Assembly (NCBI GenBank): GCA_002345545.1
Contig: DDVW01000037.1
Coordinates: 1 to 64,000 of the forward strand
Origin: Stenotrophomonas sp. UBA2302
Lineage (GTDB): Bacteria > Pseudomonadota > Gammaproteobacteria > Xanthomonadales > Xanthomonadaceae
Length of the DNA: 64,000 nt
Direction: 5' to 3'
Shown here piece by piece: positions 56,564 to 64,000 of the stretch. The position numbers were made by a program, and so were the translations under genes. Numbering within the stretch: the stretch's first letter is position 1; every line of letters starts with the position of its first letter. A model generated the notes under the pieces. That model was not told the DNA's origin and searched no databases. It worked only from the letters and a program-made list of their open reading frames with translations.

Positions 56564-57412
56564 ATGACCGGCTCAACCACGTCGCTCCCCCCTTCTTCTG
56601 CCGGCATCGCCTTCATCGGCGGCGGCAACATGGCCCGCAGCCTGATCGCCGGACTGATCCGCCGCGGCGTGGCCCCGGCCAGTATCCGCGTTGCCGAGCC
56701 GGTCGAGCCGCTGCGCACGGCGCTGGCGAGGGACTTCGGCGTGACCTGCGTGGCCGACGCCACCTCCGCCGTCGGCGGTGCGACGCTGTGGCTGATGGCA
56801 GTCAAACCGCAGGTGATGCGCGAAGTCTGCACTGACCTGGCCGACACCGCCCAGCAGGTCGCGCCGGTTGTCGTATCGATCGCTGCCGGCATCACCAGCA
56901 CGCAACTGGACCGCTGGCTGGGCGGCAACCGCGCCATCGTCCGCGCCATGCCCAATACCCCGGCCCTGCTCGGCGCCGGCGTTACCGGGCTGTTTGCCAC
57001 CGGGCAGGTCACGCCCGGGCAGCGCGCGCAGGCGGAACAGGTACTGGCCAGTGCCGGGCGCACGGTATGGATCGACGATGAAGCCCTGATGGATGCGGTC
57101 ACCGCCGTCTCCGGCAGTGGCCCGGCCTATGTGTTCCTGCTGGCCGAAGCGATGGAGGCCGCCGCACGGGAACAGGGTCTGTCCGCCGAGGTGGCCCGCA
57201 CGCTGGTGCTGGATACGGTGCTCGGTGCGGCACGCATGCTGACCGAAGCCGATGAAGCCCCGGCTGAGCTGCGCCGGCGCGTCACCTCGCCCGGCGGCAC
57301 CACCCAGGCCGCCATCGAAACCTTCCAGTCCGGCGGCTTCGAGGCCCTCACCGCCCGCGCGATCGCCGCGGCCGCCCGGCGTGGCCGGGAACTGTCCGCC
57401 GCCAACGACTGA
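56564..57412 (+). CDS. proC: Pyrroline-5-carboxylate reductase
   Basis: 282 residues. Last step of proline synthesis, NAD(P)H-dependent. N-terminal IAFIGGGNMARSLIAGLI is the dinucleotide-binding Rossmann motif. VRAMPNTPALLGAGVTGLFA and DAVTAVSGSGPAYVFLLAEAM, given in part, lie around the substrate site, and RRRVTSPGGTTQAAIE is in the C-terminal dimer domain. The yggS-proC pair is widely conserved. It starts 18 bases after the yggS stop. Confidence 0.95.
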   Translation: MTGSTTSLPPSSAGIAFIGGGNMARSLIAGLIRRGVAPASIRVAEPVEPLRTALARDFGVTCVADATSAVGGATLWLMAVKPQVMREVCTDLADTAQQVAPVVVSIAAGITSTQLDRWLGGNRAIVRAMPNTPALLGAGVTGLFATGQVTPGQRAQAEQVLASAGRTVWIDDEALMDAVTAVSGSGPAYVFLLAEAMEAAAREQGLSAEVARTLVLDTVLGAARMLTEADEAPAELRRRVTSPGGTTQAAIETFQSGGFEALTARAIAAAARRGRELSAAND

Positions 57413-57448
57413 ACAATGCAATCACTTCCCCCTTTCCGGAGACCCCGC

Positions 57449-57907
57449 ATGCCCCGCCTGTCCTTCCTGCTGCCCGCACTGTTGCTCGCCCTGTCAGCCT
57501 GTTCCGGACAGCAGGCGCCACGTCCGGCCACCCTGCTGCCGGAGCAGCCGGCACACGCCGATTTCGACGCGCTGCGGGTGCATTACAGCCTGCTGCCGAC
57601 GCTGGCGATGAACGAGTCCGTGGCGCGCGACTATGGCGTCGAGCGCAAGCCGGATCGTGCGCTGCTGGTGGTCGCACTGCGCCAGCGCGTGGGCGACGAG
57701 GAGCAGTCCATCGCCGGCGAAGTCAGCGCCACCGCCACGGATCTTTCCGGCAAACGCCAGAGCGTCGCACTGCGACCGGTGCAGGTCGGCAGCTATACCG
57801 ACCTGATCGGTGTGGTCGATGCCCATCCCAACGACCAGCTGCGGGTGGAGTTGCAGGTTGAGACACCGGCAGGGCGGGGCAAGGTGCGTTTCGAAAGAGG
57901 TTTCTGA
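57449..57907 (+). CDS. DUF4426-type lipoprotein
   Basis: 152 residues from the ATG at 57449, which is preceded by CCGGAGACC. Signal peptide with lipobox LALSACSG gives an acylated Cys at about residue 18. The body is a beta-rich domain with FDALRVHYSLLPTLAMNESVARDYGV in its first half, of which FDALRVHY and the MNESVARDYG segment are typical of DUF4426. Function unknown; many proteobacteria carry it beside proC. An in-frame ATG 33 bases upstream is less likely as its residues break the signal. Confidence 0.75.
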   Translation: MPRLSFLLPALLLALSACSGQQAPRPATLLPEQPAHADFDALRVHYSLLPTLAMNESVARDYGVERKPDRALLVVALRQRVGDEEQSIAGEVSATATDLSGKRQSVALRPVQVGSYTDLIGVVDAHPNDQLRVELQVETPAGRGKVRFERGF

Positions 57908-58095
57908 ACCTCCCAAAACCAACGATGTGCGCAAGGTCACACTTTTCCTGCCGGCTTTCCGTGTGACCCGAGCGCTCTGACCACGTCCTTGGCGCGTGAT
58001 TCTGTCCCGCAATCAATCAGATGGGACAAAAAAGGTCGCGACTATCACAAGACAGGGACATAACGAAGCCCCGTTCGTATCATTCCAACGTCAAA

Positions 58096-58123
58096 TTGAC
58101 ATGGCGATTGGCCGCGCCATACT
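58096..58123 (+). promoter_or_regulatory. Putative sigma-70 promoter of the ABC-phosphatase fusion gene
   Basis: TTGACA and CATACT separated by 16 bases. The -35 is a perfect match and the -10 agrees at four of six. It lies 57 bases before the chosen ATG, which argues against translation starting at the earlier ATG at 58021. Confidence 0.55.
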
Positions 58124-58179
58124 CCTCACCCTCCCCCATTAATCAAGCGCGCCGAGGGAACAGGCGCGTTTGGCAGCGC

Positions 58180-59535
58180 ATGGCCTCCCCCATATCTCCC
58201 CCTTTCTCCCCTCTGCTGCAGCTGCAAGGCTGGGGCATGAGCCGCGGCCGCCGCACCGTGCTGGCCTCGATCGACCTTGTGCTCGATGGTCCCGGCATCA
58301 CCGTATTGATGGGCCCCGGCGGCACCGGCAAGTCCACCCTGCTGCAGGCGTTGGCCGGCCAGCCGAACGCCCATGGCGAACGCTGGGGCCAGTTGCTGTA
58401 TCAGGGACAGCCGTTGGAGCAGGCCGTGCTGCCGCCCGCACTGGCCCACCAGCAACCACGCGAGCTGGGTTTCAGCGTGCTGGAAAACCTCGGCGCGGCG
58501 CTGCGCCAGCACCATGGTGGCACCCCGCTTGAACTGCGTGAGACCGTCATTGCGCGCCTGCAATCACTGGGGGCCGACGCCCTGATCGGGTACCTGCAGC
58601 AGCGCGCCATCGACCTGCCACGCGGCCTGGCACGGCAGCTGGCGATCCTGCGCGCGGCATTCAGCGGAAGTGCGCTGTTGCTGATCGATGAGCCCACCAG
58701 TGAACTGGAGGAGGCCGATGCCGAAGCGATACTGGCACTGATCCAGCGACTGGCAACCAGCCACTGCTGCCTTGTCAGCCTGCATCACCAGGGCCAGGCA
58801 CGGCGGATCGCCTCCCGCGTCATCCTGCTGGCCGGCGGCCAGGTACAGGTGGACGCGACGGCGGAGGACTTCTTCAGCAACCGCATGCAGCACCCGGTGC
58901 TGGCGCAGTTCCTGCGGACCGGCAGCTGCCATGTGCCGGCCCCGGATGCGCGCCCGGAGGAGCTGGCCAGCAACGTCGCTGCCCCGGTTCTGCCGGCAAG
59001 ACCGCAGCCGGCTATTGCAGATACCCCCCGGCCTGCGCCCAGACTGCCAGCCACGCCCTCACGGCGCGGCCCCAGCGGCTTCCACTGGCTGCAGCCCGGC
59101 CGCCTGGCCGGCTGTCCGATGCCCGGTGCGGTATTCGCCATCGACCATGACCTGACGCTGCTGCGCGGCATGGGCATCACCGTGCTGATCAATCTGACCG
59201 AGAACGAGATGCCGGCCGAACTGCTGGCACCGCACGGCCTGCGCAGCTACCACATGGGCATCCCCGATCGCCGCGCGCCACCATTGCTGTGGGCCAAGCT
59301 GCTGCTGGCCAAGATCGACGTGATGCTGCGCGAGGGTGAAGTGGTGGCGGTGCATTGCCTGGCAGGGCTGGGCCGCACCGGCATGGTGCTGGCCGCCTGG
59401 CTGATCCGCGAGGGTTTGACCGCCGACGAGGCACTGCGCCGCGTGCGCACCATCGAGCCGGGCTTCGTGCAATCACAGGAGCAGGAAGACCTGCTGCACC
59501 TGCTGGAAGAAAACCTGCTGATCCGCGCCTGCTGA
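58180..59535 (+). CDS. ABC-type ATPase fused to a dual-specificity phosphatase domain
   Basis: 451 residues. Residues 1-245 are an ABC ATPase: Walker A GPGGTGKST (45-53), a Q in AHQQPRELG near 91, Walker B ALLLIDEPTSE (165-175) and an H-loop in SLHHQGQ (200-206). The signature is LPRGLARQ in place of LSGGQ, so it is degenerate. A Pro/Ala-rich linker spans 250-300. Residues 300-451 are a dual-specificity phosphatase: HCLAGLGRTGM with Cys393 and Arg399, and IPDRRAP with a possible general acid Asp363. There is no membrane segment. Start is chosen by the domain boundary and the promoter just upstream. The roadblock-like gene follows after 69 bases. The combination is not one I can assign to a known pathway; it looks like a regulatory switch. 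Confidence 0.85.
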   Translation: MASPISPPFSPLLQLQGWGMSRGRRTVLASIDLVLDGPGITVLMGPGGTGKSTLLQALAGQPNAHGERWGQLLYQGQPLEQAVLPPALAHQQPRELGFSVLENLGAALRQHHGGTPLELRETVIARLQSLGADALIGYLQQRAIDLPRGLARQLAILRAAFSGSALLLIDEPTSELEEADAEAILALIQRLATSHCCLVSLHHQGQARRIASRVILLAGGQVQVDATAEDFFSNRMQHPVLAQFLRTGSCHVPAPDARPEELASNVAAPVLPARPQPAIADTPRPAPRLPATPSRRGPSGFHWLQPGRLAGCPMPGAVFAIDHDLTLLRGMGITVLINLTENEMPAELLAPHGLRSYHMGIPDRRAPPLLWAKLLLAKIDVMLREGEVVAVHCLAGLGRTGMVLAAWLIREGLTADEALRRVRTIEPGFVQSQEQEDLLHLLEENLLIRAC

Positions 59536-59604
59536 TCCGCCCCTGTTCCCGGCGTGCCACACCGTGGTCCGCCACCCCCTCCCCCCTCCCCCAAGGAAAC
59601 CCCC

Positions 59605-60012
59605 ATGTCCCTTGACACCACCCTGCAACAATCCGTCGCTTCCATCCCCGAATGCGTTGCAGCCGGCTACGTCGACATCAGCTCGGGCATGTTGCTGTCG
59701 GTACGCACCGTGGATTCACATCCCCGCGAAGTACTGGACCTGGTCGCAGCCGCCACCGCCGACCTGTACCAGGGGCCGAACATCCGCAGCATCGAACAGA
59801 TGTTCCGCCGCGCCCGCGGCCTGGAAGAGGTGGAAGGTGCGCACTACTTCCAGGAAATCATCGTCAACAGCGAGAACCTGATCCACATCTTCATGCGCGG
59901 CAAGCGCTATCCGGACTATGTGATGGTGTTCGTCTGCCGCCGCACCGCCAACCTCGGCATGGCGCTGACAAAATCGCGACTGGCACTGCCGGCGATCGAA
60001 GCGGAAATCTGA
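59605..60012 (+). CDS. Small roadblock/LC7-like protein
   Basis: 135 residues. Order of predicted elements matches the roadblock/profilin-like fold: helix LQQSVASIPECVAAG, strands YVDISSGMLLSV, a long helix EVLDLVAAATADLY, a variable loop (QMFRRARGLEEVEG), two strands (FQEIIVNSENLIHIFMRG and YPDYVMVFVCRR) and a final helix. Such proteins scaffold or regulate small GTPases in bacteria, but no GTPase lies in this window. The start follows AAGGAAACCCCC. It probably forms an operon with the ABC-phosphatase fusion and is followed by a terminator. Roadblock identity is an inference from pattern, not a full motif match. Confidence 0.6.
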   Translation: MSLDTTLQQSVASIPECVAAGYVDISSGMLLSVRTVDSHPREVLDLVAAATADLYQGPNIRSIEQMFRRARGLEEVEGAHYFQEIIVNSENLIHIFMRGKRYPDYVMVFVCRRTANLGMALTKSRLALPAIEAEI

Positions 60013-60020
60013 AACACAAC

Positions 60021-60043
60021 GGCCACCGCAAGGTGGCCTTTTT
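60021..60043 (+). terminator. Rho-independent terminator of the ABC-phosphatase/roadblock unit
   Basis: GGCCACC GCAA GGTGGCC followed by TTTTT, ten bases after the roadblock gene stop. The GCAA tetraloop makes it very stable. Confidence 0.9.
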
Positions 60044-60058
60044 CATGACAGCACACGC

Positions 60059-60084
60059 AGCCACCCGCATGCATGCGGGTGGCT
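60059..60084. repeat. 26-base perfect palindrome between convergent genes
   Basis: AGCCACCCGCATG followed by its exact reverse complement CATGCGGGTGGCT. It lies just beyond the terminator and four bases from the stop codon of the convergent hydrolase gene. No T-run is next to it. Probably a termination or 3'-end structure for the minus-strand unit. Confidence 0.6.
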
Positions 60085-60087
60085 CGC

Positions 60088-62046
60088 TTAATGCAGGTCG
60101 ACGCCTTCGACCTCATGCAGGTCCTCGCGCAGGATGCGCCGCACCTCGATCACCGCTTCCGGCGTTTCCTGCACGCTGTGCCCGGACACGATCACCTTTT
60201 CCGACAACGCGCCTTCCAGGTGGGCGCTCCAGTAAGGCACCAGTCCGTCATCCGAATCGGCCAGTGCCCCATCGGCCTTCTTTCGGGCGATGATCGAGTG
60301 GTATTTCACCCCCCGGGCCATCGGCAGCGTGGAAGAAACCTGGATGAAGGGGTCCGACGCGCTGAGGTTGTCGATGCTGTTGCTGATACGCGGCTCCTTG
60401 GCCTTGGCATCGACGCCATCAGCACCCTGCAGCACCATGAACACCTCGCCGAACGCCCCCAGTATCGTCAACGGCAACCGTACCAGCCGGCCGATCATCC
60501 GCCCCAGGCGATTGCCGGCCGCGTCGGTCCCCTTGTGCGGGGATGCGAGGAAGATCGCCCGTCCCACCTCGGGCTGCGGGCTGAAATGCATCAAGGGTTT
60601 CAACCGTCCTTCCACCCGCGCGAGGCGCTCGCCCTTCAACTTGAAGCGCTCCAGTGCATCGTTCCACAGCACCTCGCCCGAATCACTCAGCATCAGCCGC
60701 GCGATCACGCCACCCATGCTGTGGCCGATGAACACCATGTCATGCGATGCCGGCGCCTTGCCGGTCGGATCGAAATGCCGCAGCGTCCGGTTGAACGCGC
60801 TGCTGACCGTGTGCCGGTTCAAGGCGATCGGCGCGTTAGTCGGGTAATACACCGACCACACCTGGTAGTGCCGGCGCATTTCCGGATCGCCCATGATCTC
60901 GTTGGCCAGGTTCACCCAGGCCTCCGGACTGCTGGCCAGACCATGCAGCATGAAGATGATGCGACGTTGCGGGTCGTAGGGCTGCATCAGGTAGATATGC
61001 GGCTCACGGATGCCTTCGCCACGCCCGAACAGTGTGCGCAGCGATTCGGAGGCAAACCCCGACTGCGCCAGCCACACCCCGTAGGCGGCGGTGAAGTTCG
61101 CCGCCAGCGGCACTTCCTGCCCATGCAGGACAAGCTCGCCGGTATCGTCGGGGGCATAGGCCTCCAGCCGGACTTCCCGCGTCGCCAGTACCTGCTCCAG
61201 CGTATCGCCACTGAAATGCAGCAGCGTGGTGGCGTTGATCGCTGGCATCGCGCTGTAGAACGGCCGATCCGCGGCGCGCTCCTCGCTTTCCACCGCCTGT
61301 GCCAGATCCGAGCCATCCATCACCACCACCAGCTCGGCGCCAAACCCGTCACGGCGGTAGGAGCTGCGCAGGCCGGCAAAACTCACGGAAGAGGCCGCCA
61401 CCAGTTGCCGCGGGATTCCATCCAGCTTCAGCTGGTCAAAGCGCGTGGTGAGGGTCCAGCGGTCCACCTGCACCGGTTGGCCGATGTCCTCCCCTTGCAG
61501 GGCGCGCTCGCGGGTGCGCTGGAACACCACCGAGGAGGCCTGTTCGGCCGCGTAATTGTAGTAATCGCGCACTTGGGTCAGGCGGTCTTCCAGCGCCCGC
61601 TGCGCAGGAGTGCGGCCGCTGAAGAACAGATAGGCGTAGGAATAGCGTGCGGTTTCCAGCCACGCATCCAGCGCCACGGCCGACAGTTCCACCGGCTCCC
61701 CGGCCTTGGCCTTGGGCGTCAATGCCAGCGCTTCCTGCATCCACAGCTCGGCCAGGGTCGAAAGCCGCTGCTCGGTCTGCAAGCCGTCGGTGCCGGCCAC
61801 CACCTGCCGGCACGCCGGCAGATTCTTGCCGCACTCGGCGGGCGTCTGTCCGATCACCGACAGCGCTTCCTGCGACAGCGCGCTCAAGCGCCCGCTGTTG
61901 AGGATGTCGCCGCGCTTGAGCATCACATAGTCGGTGTTGGACACCGGCTTCATCTTCACCATCGCGCAGCCGCCACAAAGCAGCAGCGCCAGCAGTGCCA
62001 GCAACGGCAGCAGCCGGGGCGTCCTTGCCTGCAGGGATGTCGCCAT
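60088..62046 (-). CDS. Lipoprotein with alpha/beta-hydrolase domain
   Basis: 652 residues. Lipobox LLCGGC puts the acylated Cys at 27, so it is a lipid-anchored envelope protein. Residues 30-350 form a large N-terminal region without recognised motifs. The hydrolase core begins near RRIIFMLHGLASSPEAW at 361-377; GHSMGGVIAR at 441-450 has the nucleophile Ser443, and later IFLASPHKGTD holds a conserved His. The C-terminal VSGHSVQETPEAV carries the likely catalytic His. It resembles PGAP1-like or lipase-type proteins, with unknown substrate. Start ATG overlaps the stop of the DUF4105 gene as TGATG. Confidence 0.75.
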   Translation of the reverse strand: MATSLQARTPRLLPLLALLALLLCGGCAMVKMKPVSNTDYVMLKRGDILNSGRLSALSQEALSVIGQTPAECGKNLPACRQVVAGTDGLQTEQRLSTLAELWMQEALALTPKAKAGEPVELSAVALDAWLETARYSYAYLFFSGRTPAQRALEDRLTQVRDYYNYAAEQASSVVFQRTRERALQGEDIGQPVQVDRWTLTTRFDQLKLDGIPRQLVAASSVSFAGLRSSYRRDGFGAELVVVMDGSDLAQAVESEERAADRPFYSAMPAINATTLLHFSGDTLEQVLATREVRLEAYAPDDTGELVLHGQEVPLAANFTAAYGVWLAQSGFASESLRTLFGRGEGIREPHIYLMQPYDPQRRIIFMLHGLASSPEAWVNLANEIMGDPEMRRHYQVWSVYYPTNAPIALNRHTVSSAFNRTLRHFDPTGKAPASHDMVFIGHSMGGVIARLMLSDSGEVLWNDALERFKLKGERLARVEGRLKPLMHFSPQPEVGRAIFLASPHKGTDAAGNRLGRMIGRLVRLPLTILGAFGEVFMVLQGADGVDAKAKEPRISNSIDNLSASDPFIQVSSTLPMARGVKYHSIIARKKADGALADSDDGLVPYWSAHLEGALSEKVIVSGHSVQETPEAVIEVRRILREDLHEVEGVDLH

Positions 62047-63092
62047 CAGGGGTTTCCGCCACCATCGATACCCGGAACCCCTGCCCGGATCCGGGTCGAG
62101 AAGTCGGGGCCATCACCCGCCGCGCGGGCACGCGAGGTGATGCGTCCCAGCTCGCGCAGGCGCTCAACGGGCACGCCCGCTGTCAGGCCACCGATGCTGC
62201 CGACATAGTCGGCAAGGTAGCCGGACAGCAGCAGCCGGTAATCCAGCGGCAGCCCCGGCACGATCTGCCGTACCAGCTCGAACACCACCGTGGTGCAGTT
62301 GCTGGTCAGTGTGTTGTAGAAACGCGGTGCCTGCTGGAGTTGCTGTGCGCTGGCCACGTAGGAATGCAGCAGCGCCTTCATCTCTTCCCGGTCCAGGCCC
62401 TGCAAGCGGTAGAGATAGACATCCTCGCCACGCACGTTGCTGCGCACCTGCACGATGTCGCGTTCGTCGGCGGCGACCAGCACCGCTTCGAACTTGCGGA
62501 AGAAGCCACCGAGCGCGGAGAACGCCTCGTCCTGCTCCTTGCGGATTTCCAGCGAGAACACCAGTTGCCGGCCATCGGAAAAACCGAACGACACCAGCGT
62601 ATGGGCGATGGCCGGCCCCATCCAGTAGGACAGGATCAGATCAGCCGAACGCACCTGCGACAGATCGTACTGGCGGGGTTCCCAGCGCACGTCGTAGTCG
62701 TTTTCGGTGCGCCAGTGGAAATTGCGCACGTTGTCGATCAACAGCCGGTCACCCTCGATGCGCGCATGCAGCGGCTGCGCCACATCATCGGCCCAGGCTC
62801 GGTCCTGCTGCGGGCGGATCGTCGCCCACCACACCAGCATCACGCAGAACAGCACACCGAATACCGCCAGCGAATGCCAGCGCCGCTTGGGACCGAAGCC
62901 CGCACGCACGGCCCAGATCGTCGGCACGCACCACACCAGCACCGCGGCGATGCGGGCGGCCATGTTGCCGGGGAAATGGAACCACAACGCAAACCCACCC
63001 CAGATACCCATCCCCAGACACACCAGGGCCAGCATCGTGCAACCAATGCTGCGCAATACACCCCGCAGGCGCAGCTTCTTGCCATTCAACAC
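62046..63092 (-). CDS. DUF4105 membrane protein
   Basis: 348 residues starting at GTG after GGAGGTTTGAC. Three N-terminal membrane segments (about residues 13-35, 44-63 and 71-90) precede a periplasmic DUF4105 domain: WRTENDYDVRWEPRQYDLSQV near 130 (shown in part), LILSYWMGPAIAHTLVSFGF near 152 and YNTLTSNCTTVVFELVRQI near 265. The Cys in SNCTT with nearby His residues gives it a papain-like look, and a hydrolase role is plausible. It is directly coupled to the hydrolase lipoprotein gene; the two probably work together at the envelope. The extension of the frame to 63398 enters the tRNA and is not coding. Confidence 0.75.
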   Translation of the reverse strand: MLNGKKLRLRGVLRSIGCTMLALVCLGMGIWGGFALWFHFPGNMAARIAAVLVWCVPTIWAVRAGFGPKRRWHSLAVFGVLFCVMLVWWATIRPQQDRAWADDVAQPLHARIEGDRLLIDNVRNFHWRTENDYDVRWEPRQYDLSQVRSADLILSYWMGPAIAHTLVSFGFSDGRQLVFSLEIRKEQDEAFSALGGFFRKFEAVLVAADERDIVQVRSNVRGEDVYLYRLQGLDREEMKALLHSYVASAQQLQQAPRFYNTLTSNCTTVVFELVRQIVPGLPLDYRLLLSGYLADYVGSIGGLTAGVPVERLRELGRITSRARAAGDGPDFSTRIRAGVPGIDGGGNP

Positions 63093-63253
63093 GTCAAACC
63101 TCCGCACACCATGTCCTGTTTGCCGGCAAAAACGAAGCCTGGTCCTGCAATGCGGATGGCATCCCTCTGCCGATCTTCCGATCGTCTGCTGGGCCGGTAA
63201 CGACCCGCGCGCAAAGATATCCTGTGCGACGTTGAAATCCGAGGAACACTGCA

Positions 63254-63283
63254 ACAAAAAAACCGGCACAAGGCCGGTTTTTT
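63254..63283 (-). terminator. Terminator downstream of the tRNA-Val gene
   Basis: On the minus strand AAACCGGC CTTGT GCCGGTTT, then further T. It lies 10 bases after the tRNA 3' end. Confidence 0.88.
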
Positions 63284-63292
63284 CTATTCGCT

Positions 63293-63367
63293 TGGTGGGC
63301 GGTGCAGGGATCGAACCTGCGACCCTTGCCGTGTGAAGGCAATGCTCTACCGCTGAGCTAACCGCCC
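63293..63367 (-). tRNA. tRNA-Val (anticodon CAC)
   Basis: On the minus strand a 72-base cloverleaf plus encoded CCA. Acceptor stem GGGCGGT pairs with ACCGCCC; the D arm is AGCTCAGCGGTAGAGC; anticodon stem TTGCC/GGCAA closes the loop TTCACAC with anticodon CAC, reading GUG; the T arm holds GGTTCGATCC. All canonical positions are present. It could serve as an integration site, but no integrase abuts it. Confidence 0.97.
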
Positions 63368-63428
63368 GTGTTGCGAGCCGCTCATTATAGGCAGCCAAAC
63401 GACAACGTCAACATTTTTTTGCAGACAT

Positions 63429-63782
63429 TCACATCGTCTGCGTCGGCTTGTCCGAACCGGAGGTTCCGGCCAGCAGCGTCTCGATACGGTTGCGGATCGC
63501 CTCGCCGTCGGCGCCATCGGCCAGCTGCACACCGATGCCGGCCTGGCGGTTGCCCTGTGCCCCCAGCGGGGTGACCCAGACCACCTTGCCGGCCACCGGC
63601 AGGCGCTCGCTGGACTCGGGCAAGGTCAGCAGCAAAAACACCTCGTCCCCAAGGAAATAACGCTTGGACGTGGGCACGAAAATACCCCCGTTCTTCACGA
63701 ACGGCATGTACGCGCTGTACAGCGCCGCCTTGTCCTTGACCGCCAGCGAAAGGATGCCCTGGCGGGCGTTGATCGCACTCAT
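63429..63782 (-). CDS. pilZ: PilZ-domain protein for type IV pilus assembly
   Basis: 117 residues. PilZ fold of the non-canonical type found as the founding type IV pilus PilZ: LSLAVKDKAALYSAYMPFVKNGGIFVPT (in part), FLGDEVFLLLTLPESSERLPVAGKVVWVTP and QAGIGVQL. The RxxxR and D/NxSxxG c-di-GMP motifs are absent, as in the Xanthomonas and Pseudomonas protein that binds FimX and PilB. AAGGGG sits nine bases before the ATG. The start overlaps the holB stop as ATGA; tmk-holB-pilZ is the normal order. Confidence 0.9.
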   Translation of the reverse strand: MSAINARQGILSLAVKDKAALYSAYMPFVKNGGIFVPTSKRYFLGDEVFLLLTLPESSERLPVAGKVVWVTPLGAQGNRQAGIGVQLADGADGEAIRNRIETLLAGTSGSDKPTQTM

Positions 63783-64000
63783 CGAATTTTCCCCTTGGAT
63801 TGCACCTGGTTGGCCGCTCCCCACGCCAGCAGCAATTCCACCACGGCCAGATCGGCACGGATGGTGGTACGCAGCAGATCACGGGTACGGTTGGCGGCAT
63901 CGAACCAGGCGGCCAGCTTGTTCAATCGGGCCGGATCGGTCAAGCCGTCGGCCGCCTTTTTCAGCGCCAGATCGGCAGCATGGCGCAGGCGCAGGTCGGC
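63779..64000 (-). CDS. holB: DNA polymerase III delta' subunit, C-terminal part, cut by window edge
   Basis: Only the last 73 residues are inside the window: ADLRLRHAADLALKKAADGL, then KLAAWFDAANRTRDLLRTTI and a final VVELLLAWGAANQVQ. These correspond to the C-terminal helical domain of HolB, which binds the clamp-loader ring. The N-terminal AAA+ part lies beyond 64000. The identification rests on the typical end sequence and on the following pilZ gene. Confidence 0.78.
   Translation of the reverse strand, partial: ADLRLRHAADLALKKAADGLTDPARLNKLAAWFDAANRTRDLLRTTIRADLAVVELLLAWGAANQVQSKGKIR

Overview
The window is chromosomal DNA of a high-GC gammaproteobacterium of the Xanthomonadaceae, most likely Stenotrophomonas or a close relative. 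The evidence is a fused aspartate kinase/diaminopimelate decarboxylase (LysAC), the MurD2/MurL route for peptidoglycan glutamate, a TonB-receptor maltodextrin locus with GH97 and GH13 enzymes, and a GTAG-type palindrome that resembles the SMAG repeats of S. maltophilia. Apart from the first 2.4 kb, which is more AT-rich, the sequence is dense, ordinary core genome with many ATGA or TGATG start/stop overlaps.

Layout. 1-2.4 kb: accessory remnant, with an IS3-family element running off the left edge, abutting the 3' remnant of a second IS3-family element that itself truncates a tyrosine recombinase gene. 2.7-14.9 kb: maltodextrin utilisation locus (LacI-type regulator, periplasmic alpha-amylase plus sugar transporter, GH97 alpha-glucosidase, TonB-dependent receptor, cytoplasmic GH13 alpha-glucosidase). 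Three copies of the same 14-bp near-palindrome lie in front of its transcription units. 15-25.9 kb: polyprenyl diphosphate synthase, a helix-hairpin-helix protein, repeats, dienelactone hydrolase, the lysAC-murL-murD2 operon, a ComEA-like protein and an M20 peptidase. 25.9-35.6 kb: amgK-murU peptidoglycan recycling pair, hda, AI-2E-type permease, DUF2066 protein, purM and purN with membrane proteins between them, two DUF3108 paralogues and an EF-hand membrane protein. 35.6-49 kb: murA, a BolA-type gene, then the conserved kdsD-kdsC-lptC-lptA-lptB-rpoN-hpf-ptsN-hprK-rapZ-EIIA(Man)-NPr-EI-mgtE run for Kdo and LPS export, sigma-54 and the regulatory phosphotransferase system. 49-64 kb: multispanning membrane protein, pyrB, ruvX, yqgE, tag, the pilT-pilU motor ATPases, yggS, proC, a DUF4426 lipoprotein, an ABC-ATPase/dual-specificity-phosphatase fusion followed by a small roadblock-like protein, an alpha/beta-hydrolase lipoprotein with a DUF4105 partner, tRNA-Val(CAC), a PilZ protein and the 3' end of holB.

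Themes. Envelope supply dominates: diaminopimelate (LysAC), glutamate (MurD2 and MurL), UDP-GlcNAc commitment (MurA), sugar recycling (AmgK/MurU), undecaprenyl or quinone side chain (IspB-like) and LPS transport. The maltodextrin locus forms a coherent scavenging pathway: outer-membrane uptake, periplasmic cleavage, inner-membrane import, cytoplasmic hydrolysis. The least explained unit is the ABC-phosphatase fusion with its roadblock-like neighbour near 58-60 kb. It is the best candidate here for an undescribed system.
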